From assembly GCA_002286855.1 (NCBI GenBank), contig NRSV01000013.1, forward strand, positions 1 to 64,000: DNA of 64,000 nucleotides. The letters run 5' to 3'. Shown here piece after piece: positions 54,997-64,000 of this stretch (position 1 is its first letter; each line of letters opens with the position of its first letter). A program made the position numbers and the translations under genes. Origin of the DNA: Bipolaris cookei. Taxonomy: Eukaryota > Ascomycota > Dothideomycetes > Pleosporales > Pleosporaceae. The notes below the pieces were generated by a model. That model saw only the letters and a program-made list of their open reading frames with translations, did no database searches and had not been told where the DNA came from.

Positions 54997-56103
54997 TCAT
55001 CCATTGTTTGACGCTGACATCTTATCGTCATCCTCGTTCACGTTCTCGACCCACGTCTCATCGAGATCTTCGTCCAACTCAGCATCCAGTTCATCGATGT
55101 CAGAGAATTCGTCGACCTCTTCTACTGCGTTGCCCTTTGCTTTCTTCGTCCGCTTTGTCTTGAACATGGCTTTGGTCTCCTCTTGGCCGTGCACCCTTAG
55201 GCTCAATTCTTTCATCATTTCAGACCATCTGAGAACGGTATGACAGCCTGGGCACGTCCCCTCAATCGGAATGAATGCGTCTTTGTTACCCTCCTCTGCA
55301 AGGAACTTTTGCGATAGACAGGTCACATGTGACACAGAATGGCAGGCCTCCATAGGACAGATCAACACCAGCGAATCCTCTGCATTCGCATTCTTCTTGC
55401 AAACAGCACAAGCTCTCTTTTGACCATCTGCAAGCATGCTTCTTGATTTTTCGACGTACGACTTGCAGTCTTCGTATGCGAATGGAATTGCTCGTATCAC
55501 GTCCGGTATGAAGTGAGTGCGCATTTCATTTTGTACGTCTGACGCGAGCTTTGGAAGCTCGGCTGGTGTTAATCTAACGGTGATGTAAGTTGGCAGCTTT
55601 GTCTTCATCTTAGAAATGTGTCTTTCCCATTGTGCGAAAACGTCGGGGGCAAAGAAACAAATGTGTAGGGGCCATCTGCTGAAACTCCCAACCCCCAACA
55701 GATGATGCAGATTTTTCAATCGTGCCTCGAGCGACATTGGTTGCCGGGGTCTCTTAACGGGCGACGCATTCTTTTTGCCCTTGGACAACTCGTCTCGTCT
55801 TGCATCGCGTACATCTCGCTCGATGTGGCGAGTCGCGTGCGTGTTTTGCCACGCCCACTCGAACTGCAAGGCGGCCGACTTGGAGGGGAAACCTGTGACG
55901 ATGCAAGTCATTTCCCATGGCCGCTTCCCTTGCATTGAGGTTCGCTTTGCGCCGCCCTTGGTAGATCCATTGTGCTGGCCCAGGCGACGTGCCGGATTAG
56001 GCGTGCTTCCAATGTAAAAGGCCTTGCGGTTCTTGGAGCGGAGCAGGTAGCAGCAATAGAAAGCCGGAATAGGCCGACTCTCTGTTTTGAGAGTGCTGGC
56101 CAT
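54997..56103 (-). CDS. SLX1 structure-specific endonuclease subunit
   Basis: Catalytic subunit of the SLX1-SLX4 nuclease that cuts branched DNA such as Holliday junctions and flaps in the nucleus. One exon, 368 residues. The GIY-YIG domain is at about 14-100: YCCYLLRSKNRKAFYIGSTP, the catalytic Arg in NPARRLGQHN, and Glu in LQFEWAWQ. A C-terminal RING/PHD-type zinc domain (CAVCKKN ... CHSVSHVTC ... GTCPGC) spans about 235-305, followed by an acidic tail typical of fungal members. Tail-to-tail with thymidylate kinase. Confidence 0.95.
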   Translation of the reverse strand: MASTLKTESRPIPAFYCCYLLRSKNRKAFYIGSTPNPARRLGQHNGSTKGGAKRTSMQGKRPWEMTCIVTGFPSKSAALQFEWAWQNTHATRHIERDVRDARRDELSKGKKNASPVKRPRQPMSLEARLKNLHHLLGVGSFSRWPLHICFFAPDVFAQWERHISKMKTKLPTYITVRLTPAELPKLASDVQNEMRTHFIPDVIRAIPFAYEDCKSYVEKSRSMLADGQKRACAVCKKNANAEDSLVLICPMEACHSVSHVTCLSQKFLAEEGNKDAFIPIEGTCPGCHTVLRWSEMMKELSLRVHGQEETKAMFKTKRTKKAKGNAVEEVDEFSDIDELDAELDEDLDETWVENVNEDDDKMSASNNG

Positions 56104-57165
56104 TGGACTGCCTGGTAAAGGGTGTGAGGTCGAGGCAGAATGTTGTTGTCGATGGCATCTAGAAGCGGCAACGGCCAGTTAGGGCTGACGGGATGGTGCA
56201 GATGCGCAGCGTTGTGATTAGCGGGGCCGGGGTGGTTCCCGATGCGACAACCTTGCGCTCGGCCTTCTTACCTGTAGTGCCCATGGATCCCACGACTGTC
56301 TGTTGCCGAAACGAGATCCTTAATGACAGCCAGTCTTGTGTCCGATACGGCTAATGAATTAATCAGTATGAACTGATGATGCTTTCAGTCTGGTTCGGCA
56401 GTTTTGAAATGGGCAGCCATGCAGCCAGCACTTTGTACGTGCCGGCTGGGACATGTTATACAATGTATCTGCCCAGCCATTGAACAGGCGTCCAGACAGG
56501 GGTGTGTGCGGGCGAGCATAGGTGTAGGAGCCGTCATGCCGTGGCCAGATGGGGGGCGTGTAGGAGGTCTGATACCATCCACCATGACCACCGTGACCGC
56601 GGCCTTTTGATATCGCTCAAATGGACACCAGTGCCATGGATGAGCCAGCCCCAAAGACACGGGGCAGCACGGCACAGGCACCATTGGGATTTCTCACATG
56701 CGACCGATGATTGCGCACCGCCGGAATAAGCGTCGATGGATTTGAGTTCGGTACCTTGGGTGTGATAGTGCATCCGCCGCTAGCGAGGCATAGTAGGGAA
56801 CCTCTCGCACCTTTCAGCGGCCCCATCCATCCTCCTCATACCTCGCCGCTCCCCACGAGACCGCGCCACACATACGTAGCTGTCCACACCCACGTTCGTC
56901 GCCAATAACCAGGCCTGCCGTCTTCCGGGCCTGTCATTCTACATACTATCAGTGAACTCCACGGCCCGACTTGGGTCAAAAGCGGTCGCTTGCCGCTCCA
57001 GAGCCTCCATGACTGCAGATATATCCCCCCGATAGCGCCCACCAACACCGACAAACCCAATCCCGACTGCCATCGCCTTACCCAGAAACACTCCGTTCAG
57101 CGTCGCGAGGCCGCAGATAATCCCTACCACTTGTCCTGCCGGGTGCAACGAGTAGGGAAAGGGCC
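56104..57165. other. Divergent spacer, SLX1 / KDM5-like
   Basis: About 1.06 kb with both promoters. No gene recognised; frames here are GC-rich and overlapping without domains. Confidence 0.45.
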
Positions 57166-60100
57166 ATGGTCGACTTTATACCCCAAGCCGGGCCTCCCAC
57201 AGGCGCTACAATGACTACCTTTCGGGTCGCCACAGACAATGGAGCGTTGGACGGAGCCACTGGAGCATCAAAGTCAAAAACGAACGGCGGCGCGACACCT
57301 GCCACGAACGGCGCGCAACCGAATGGGGCAGGCACCATCCCTTTGAGCGCGCGCAAGGCAGCGCCACTCGATCTTGCCACGGTGGAGCGCAGAGGGCATG
57401 GAGCGCCAAACAACCTGCCGCCCAAACAGAACCGTCTCTTCGGCCTGCGCGAAGCTCCTACCTATCGACCGACCACCGAGCAGTTCAAGGACCCTGTCAA
57501 GTACATCCAGAGCATCCGCGAAGAGGCGCAGAAGTACGGCATTGTCAAGATTGTTCCGCCGGACAGCTGGAACCCAGATTTTGCAATAGATACAGAGGTA
57601 AGTGCACGCGCCATGCCCGACTGCGCCTATGCCCATCTTTATTGCTGTTAAAATGAATTACTTTGAGCCAAGCTGATGCGGAACAGCGCTTTCATTTTCG
57701 CACACGACGCCAGGAACTGAATTCCGTCGAGGGGGGTATGTACCAGTCAAACTTTGCCTTATTAACCCAAGTCTGATCAGGGCTAGGTACACGTGCCAAT
57801 CTGAATTATCTGGATCAGCTTGCCAAATTTCACAAGCAGCATGGCCACAGTCTCACACGCTTCCCAAGTGTGGACAAACGGCCATTGGACCTTTACAAAC
57901 TCAAAAAGGCCGTTGAGAAGAGGGGTGGCTTTGAGCGTGTCTGCAAGCAGAAGAAATGGGCTGAAATAGGACGCGACCTCGGCTACAGCGGCAAGATAAT
58001 GTCTTCGCTATCTACATCCCTCAAAAACTCATACCAAAAATGGCTGCACCCGTACGAAGAGTACCTACGGCTGGTGAAACCCGGTGTGCAGCAGATGCTG
58101 GAATACGAGCACGGCGGACCGTTTACACCCTCACCAGCACATTCGCCTGTGAAGAAATCGCTACAGGGCACGCCTGCAGCCAATGCTACCGAGTCACCCG
58201 CTATGAAAGCCTCAGCAGCTCTCAACGCGACTCTACACACTGAATCAGCTCCAACCCCGCCGCCCGAGCTCCCAAAGCCAGCCATGCAGTCGGGCTTTAC
58301 ATCAGTAAATTCCCCCGGCTTTACAGCGGTTAACGCGCATCCACCACCTAAGCCAACTACGCAGCCCTCCACTCCAAGCTCCTTTGCTGCAGTGAACGTA
58401 CCAAGCAGTATGCATCGAGACGTGCTGGAGTCGCGCACTTCCACGCCGTTGCGCAACGTCGGAAGCCCAATGTTGTCAGCTGACAACACGCCTGATTTGC
58501 GGCCATCTGGTATCAGCTCGACGCCATTGTCCAATGGACATCAATTCAAGCAGCTGAAGCGCACCCTATCCCAAGATGCAGACAGCAGTGCAAATGACGA
58601 TGCAGATGAGGCAAATGGCAGGCGTAGTAAAAGACTGAAGAAAGACGCTGCCCCCACTGTGGCCGGCTCTCACATGACTCAGCCTCGCCAATCCACGCCA
58701 GGCCGATCGTTCCCTCGTGTGCGCGCCGCCGACGAGCGCCCCGGCGATCGCTGCGAAAATTGCGGTACTGATAATGACCCCTCAAACATCTTGCTATGTG
58801 ACAGTTGCGACTCTGGTTATCACGGCTACTGCTTGGATCCACCAATCAAAGGAATCCCTGCTTACGACTGGCACTGCCCACGCTGTCTGGTAGGCACAGG
58901 CGAATTTGGTTTCGAAGAAGGGGGCATTTACTCGCTCAAGCAGTTCCAGGAGAAAGCGCATCAGTTCAAGCAAGGCCATTTTGCTACCAAAATGCCCTTT
59001 GATCCAGTCACTAACGCACCAAAGCCGGTCACAGAAGACGACGTTGAACGCGAATTCTGGCATTCAGTTGCGAACGTGACAGAGACTGTTGAAGTAGAAT
59101 ATGGAGCAGACATCCACTCTACAACTCACGGCAGTGGATTCCCAACCATTGAAAAGAATCCACGGGACCCCTACTCTACGGACCCGTGGAACTTGACTGT
59201 TTTGCCGTATGCGCCAGATTCGCTGTTCCGCCATATCAAGTCCGATATCTCAGGGATGACGGTGCCTTGGTTGTATGTGGGAATGGTTTTCTCAACTTTC
59301 TGTTGGCATGCCGAGGATCACTATACGTACTCTGCAAACTACCAACACTTTGGAGCTACTAAGACCTGGTACGGCGTGCCAGCCGAGGATACCGACAAGT
59401 TTGAGCAGGCTATGCGTGAAGCAGTACCAGAGCTGTTTGAAAGTCAGCCCGATCTCTTGTTTCAACTCGTGACGCTTCTCACTCCTGAGCAACTTTTGAA
59501 AGCTGGAGTCAAGGTTTATGCAATTGACCAACGTGCTGGCGAGTTTGTGATAACCTTCCCCGAAGCTTACCATGCTGGCTTTAACCATGGCTTCAATCTC
59601 AACGAGGCTGTGAATTTTGCGCCAAGCGACTGGGAGCCATTTGGGGAGCATGGTGTGCAGCGTCTCCAGGACTATCGACGTCAACCGTGTTTCTCCCATG
59701 ATGAGTTGCTACTGGCCGCAGCCTCACGCAAGGACACAACCATCAAGACGGCCAAGTGGCTTGGTCCTGCTATGCAGCGGATGCGCGATCGGGAAATGCG
59801 CCTGCGGAGAGAATTTCTCGAAAAACATAAAGCTGCTAAAACGCACACTTGCAAAGTTGATGGCAGCAGTAACACGGATACGCCCTGTGAACTTGACTTC
59901 ATCATCGATGATGCTGACGTGCACGAGGATGAATTAATCTGTGCTTTCTGCAAGTGTTATGGCTACTTGTCTCGCTTCTATTGCCGCAACACGAAGAAGG
60001 TCTTGTGTCTACAGCATGCTGGATGGTTTGAATGTTGTTCAGATCTCCCAGAGGCAGATCGTTACTCCGGAGCCAAGGGCCAGCATATGCTTATATATCG

Positions 60101-62360
60101 CATGCAAGAGGATACTCTGACGACGCTGGTTGAGAAGATTGTGGACAAGGCAAGCACACCCGAAGTCTGGGAGTCCAAGATGGAGAGCCTTCTTGCTGAG
60201 GGTCCACGACCGCAGCTGAAGTCCCTGCGTGCACTTTTGCATGAAGGAGAGAAGATTGACTGGGAGCTGAACGGTCTTCAAGACCTAAAAGACTTTGTCG
60301 AAAAGTGTCAAGAAGTAGCTGACGAAGCGGTCCTGTACACAACTAGAAAGCTGCAGGCTCGCCGCAAAGCCGAACGCCCTGGTAGAGGAAGGCCCAGCAA
60401 GTCGGCCATTGCAGAGGCTGATGAGAAGGAACGCGAGTACCGCAACGTTGAGAACATTCAGAAACTTCTTAATCAGGCAAAAGATTTAGGATTCGACAGC
60501 CCAGAGATCACCACACTCCGGGAACGCGCAGAAAGCATCGTGGAGTACCAGAACAAAGCGCGAACTGCCTTGCGTGACCGGCCTACTGAACAGAGCATCG
60601 CACGGCTTGACGAGCTTCTCGAAGAAGGCAAGGGCTTCAATGTCGACCTGCCTGAGCTTGAATCGCTCGAAAAGGTCGTACAACAGCTAAGATGGCTACA
60701 AGAGGCACAGGATTTCAGGGCTAAGCCGGCACCTACTCTTCAGGAAGTTAGTGATCTCATCAAAAGCGGTATCGAAGTTGGCATGCCTGAGCACCATCCC
60801 GACCTTCAGTTCCTGCAAGACAAACGCACGCAAGGCGAGTTCTGGGAGAAGAAAGCGAAAGAGCTTATGGAAGTGGAGCATGTGCACTATCAACAACTCG
60901 ACGCTTTCTCTAAGCAAGCGACCAACTTGCCGGTGACGCCGGAGACACGAGCGGCTATGGATGCAATTCTCAAGAAGCAGCGAGACGCGCAGGAACTCAT
61001 CATGTCTTTGTATGAGCGAAGTAAGAACCCAGACTTTACCCAGCGACCCCGGTATATGGAAGTTCGCAATGCCATGGAAGGTCTGAACGCACTGAACTGC
61101 AAGCCAGCTGGGACCAGCGATCTTGAGAAAGAGCAAAAGCGCCATGAAGACTGGATGCGACGAGGCAAGAAACTTTTTGGCAAAGCCAATGCACCTCTTC
61201 ACATTTTACATGCCCATATGAAACAAGTAGATGAGCGCAACCGGGCTTGTTTCGATCTTTCTGACCAGCCTCGGATGCCAGTGGAACCTGCTTCGCGCGA
61301 ACAAAGCCCAGCAGATGGAGAAGAGGTGGATGGTTCCGGGTCGAGCCGCGATGTCTTTTGCATCTGCCGCAAACCCGAAGCTGGTATGATGATTGAATGT
61401 GAATTGTGCCACGAATGGTGAGTTTTCAAGTAATGCTCTTGGAGGGTGTTCGCTAACAAGAACAGGTACCATGGCAAGTGCCTAAAGATTGCACGTGGAA
61501 AGGTCAAGGAGGACGACAAGTACACATGCCCAATCTGTGACTACCGCGTAAAGATTCCGCGTGATGCAACCCGACCGAAACTTGAAGACTTGCAGTTATG
61601 GCAGGACGAGCTTCAAGGACTGCCATTCCAGCCAGAAGAGGAGGAAACACTCGAGTCGCTCATTGAACATGGCACCAAATTCCGTGATTACGTGGCGCGG
61701 TACATCAATCCTATGATGTCAAGCCCCGACGAGCTTACTACACAGCGATTCTATCTGCGGAAACTTGAGGGCGCCGAGATTCTCCTTGCGAACGAGATCA
61801 ACTTCTTCCGCCAAGAGCTGCACAGATGGGCACCCGTCGCACCCACGCCGCCACCAATCCTACAAGTATCTCTCTCAACGCGGAAGCCTCGGCCGACAAA
61901 GCAGCAAAAGCTGATGAACCAATTGGGGATAACTAACCCAGAGGATCTTCCACAGCACTTGAGGACCAAGGCACATCAGTTCAAACGCAAGGAAGGGGAT
62001 GTCACCAAACCCTCGAGTCCACCACCAGGATCTGGCGAACAATCGCACACGCCACCTGGGGAACCTCGCCAAAGCCAAGGCGACAGTGAGTACTTTAATC
62101 CGACTACCACGTCGGCATACAACAACTCTCCGACGTTTGCTACGACGGTCCCCCTCAGCTTTGGTGGAGGCTCTTCTATCGCACCAATCGATCCAGGTCT
62201 TTTTGAGAGCTCAGGGCCGGCAGGCCCGACTAGTCCGATGCAAGATCCATTCAAGAGCTCGGTTAGTGGGCACGAGATGTTTGGTGAAGCGATGGAGATG
62301 GGCGGTGGCCAGGCCGAGGAAGCCTTGGCCGTCACTGAAGGCAACAACTACGAGGACTAG
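57166..62360 (+). CDS. KDM5-type JmjC histone H3K4 demethylase
   Basis: Fe(II)/2-oxoglutarate-dependent demethylase of H3K4 methyl marks, nuclear. Four exons: 57166-57597, 57687-57735 (a 49-nt microexon), 57787-61417, 61466-62360, giving 1668 residues. Domain order: JmjN (APTYRPTTEQFKDPVKYI, about 97), ARID (about 175-260), PHD (CENCGTDNDPSNILLCDSC, about 482), JmjC (about 637-750) with the iron triad H-x-E in FCWHAEDHYTYS and the distal His in YHAGFNHGFN, C5HC2 zinc finger (CAFCKCYGYLSRFYC, about 880), PLU-1 region (about 920-1290), and a second PHD split by the last intron (CICRKPEAGMMIECELCHEW). This is the full KDM5/Lid2 layout, and key residues are kept. C-terminus Pro/Ser-rich. Confidence 0.96.
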
Positions 62361-62920
62361 TATTCCGCTGACTAATATGTTGCTTCGTCTGGCGCAGGGC
62401 ATAATTTCTTTCACGCATAATAGGGCGGCGTTTCGGCATTTCTTATCTCAGCCGTTGTACACTAAGGGTTCGTTACCGTTTTCGTATGCTTCCTCACGAT
62501 GGCATCACTGCATAAGCGAAATTTTCTCTATTTGTTTATGGATATACGTGGGATATTGTAGGTGGACTTTCGGGCTGCTGTTCTGTTCGGCTGGCTGTGC
62601 TTGTTGCATGCAGATGAGGTGTTGAGGGGGTCACGACAGAGCCATGCGACCAACATACCCATAAAAGGCGCGTAGTAGACCATTTGTTGTTGTTTCCGTT
62701 TACTCTTCGTCGTTAACGAAGAATTGATAACTACCGTTCTAAAAATTGAGCGCATTGTGGTGCAAGTTGATGGGTGAGTGTAGGCGAAGTGATGATGCGG
62801 GGATCTCGGAGGTTTGCATGGTAGCGCAACCAAACTACTGACAAAGGGCCCGTGCACGACATTTCTGATGGCGGTTCTGGTGCCATCACCATCATTCCTG
62901 CCCTCGGACGACACACTGCA
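62361..62920. other. Intergenic, KDM5-like 3' UTR and OXA1 promoter
   Basis: Two plus-strand genes lie in tandem 560 bp apart. No gene or repeat recognised in between. Confidence 0.5.
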
Positions 62921-64000
62921 ATGCTGCCAAGTAGAGTGCTGCGGGCTGCCCAAACTGCGCCCTTAGCTTCGCGACAATCATCAATACTTAGATCGACAGC
63001 TACAAGGAAGGTGCGCACACCCAATGGTCCAATTGCTCGCTTCGTGCCATCTGCCTGCTCGCGTTCTGCCTAGCGAAGCCACACGACTTCACACCTACAA
63101 CTACTCCCTTTTCACCACTTGAGCTGCATCTTTGGCGAGCTTCTCCTTTTGAGATACTAACTGTAGCAGTTCTCATCCCTTCCCCGCACAGCTGGCCTCG
63201 CTTCACAATCATGTCGAACAAGCCCGCTCCAATCTGTACAATGGAGGAAGGGCGCAGCCGGCACTCATAATGTCATACTGAGCGCTTCGTCTGTCCGATA
63301 TGCTTCATGGTACTCGCCTTGGAGCTGGGGTAGTTCCACCAAACCTGCCGACACCAGTTCCGCACTGCCCTCAAATCAAGTTCCAATTGCCGAATTCTCC
63401 CACCGTCATACAACCGAGTTTGCACAGCATGCAGAACCTGCCGTGAGCACAGCCACTCCCGAACTTGCGCCTGCAACAATTGAGAAACCCGCTGTTGTGG
63501 ATGGGGTGTCGAGCTCAGCCAATACTGTTGCAGAGAATGCCTCTATCATCGGCGAACCCAAGACGCTTGACAATGTGCTTGAGAGCGATCCGATCAAAGA
63601 TACACTCCCCACTGCCGAAATCGATCCCACTCGCCTTATTGATCATGCTGGACAACTGAAGGAACTAGGTTTAGACTACGGCTGGGGTATGACTACGCTT
63701 TTTGAAAAGTGCATCGAGACTATTTACCTGCAGTCAGGCTTTGGCTGGGCTGGATCCATTCTGGTCGCTGGTGTAGTAGTGCGTGGAGCAACCTTCTTCT
63801 TCCAGGCTCTTAGCTCAGACAAGATGGCAGCCATGGCCGCTCTAACACCTGTGACGAAGCCTCTACAGGACAAGATGGAGGCTGCCATTGCGCGGGGTGA
63901 TAAGCAACAGGCAGATCTGTACAGGATGCAACAGGCTGAAATCATGAGGCCGTACGTCGGAGGCATGGCTTCCATGGGAGGTTTCATGTTTATGCAGGCT
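62921..64000 (+). CDS. OXA1 mitochondrial inner-membrane insertase (partial)
   Basis: Two exons so far, 62921-63010 and 63167 to the window edge, giving 308 residues before truncation. Exon 1 (30 residues) is Arg/Ser-rich with no acidic residue, a mitochondrial presequence. A Ser/Pro/Glu-rich linker comes next. The start of the 60KD_IMP insertase domain follows: LKELGLDYGWGMTTLFEKCIE, a first membrane helix (WAGSILVAGVVVRGATFFFQ), and the loop with PLQDKMEAAIARGDKQQAD. The remaining helices lie beyond the window. The protein inserts mitochondrially encoded subunits into the inner membrane. The acceptor at 63166 was chosen since it alone keeps the frame. Confidence 0.9.

Noticed and set aside
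1..64000. CRISPR arrays, operons and ribosome-binding sites
   Set aside because: The window is eukaryotic nuclear DNA; no regular spaced repeats or polycistronic layout are present.

Overview
The window reads as nuclear DNA of a filamentous ascomycete. Genes are split by short introns of 45-156 bp with GT...AG ends, several proteins are typically fungal, and the transposons are of fungal pogo/Fot1 and LINE types. The gene set (a DUF3433 membrane protein, an AA11 LPMO, a HeLo-like STAND N-terminus, small secreted cysteine-rich proteins) suits a Dothideomycete, perhaps Pleosporales. That placement is inference from family content, not a database match.

Positions 1 to about 12.3 kb form a transposon-rich, gene-poor compartment. 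It holds four pogo/Fot1-like DNA transposons, each disabled in a different way, the 3' part of a LINE, two LTR-like fragments and a 593-bp TA-flanked MITE with 121-bp perfect terminal inverted repeats. Among them lies one apparently intact gene for a small secreted protein (8361-8933, minus). A 44-bp copy of its 5' end is stranded at 5547-5590, where an LTR-like repeat begins. This resembles the repeat-rich surroundings in which fungal effector candidates are often found.

From 13 kb on, the window is ordinary gene-dense euchromatin. In order: TFIIH helicase SSL2/XPB (-) divergent from a HID1-family protein (+); a degenerate epoxide-hydrolase-like protein (+); S-adenosylmethionine decarboxylase SPE2 (+) with a long leader and one upstream ORF; a predicted mitochondrial membrane protein (-); calcineurin catalytic subunit (-); an AA11 chitin-type LPMO (-); a 1291-residue DUF3433 membrane protein (-); a MAT2B-like NAD(P)-binding protein (-) divergent from CFIm25 (+); two convergent genes for small secreted cysteine-rich proteins; an unknown protein (-); a glutathione S-transferase (-); a coiled-coil protein with a deaminase-type HAE/CxxC signature (-); a 1025-residue protein with a HeLo-like STAND N-terminus but no NACHT domain (-); thymidylate kinase (+) tail to tail with SLX1 nuclease (-); a KDM5-type histone demethylase (+); and the 5' part of OXA1 (+), cut by the window edge.

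The genes are mostly unrelated housekeeping functions, as usual in fungi. Least explained are the deaminase-like and HeLo-like neighbours at 48-53.5 kb (a possible innate-immunity or incompatibility locus, unproven), the duplicated secreted-protein gene in the transposon block, the strong enrichment of CGTACG in one transposon, and the pseudoenzyme state of the epoxide-hydrolase-like protein. Exon boundaries were worked out by hand from splice consensus and reading frame; in every multi-exon gene the exon lengths add up to a whole number of codons.
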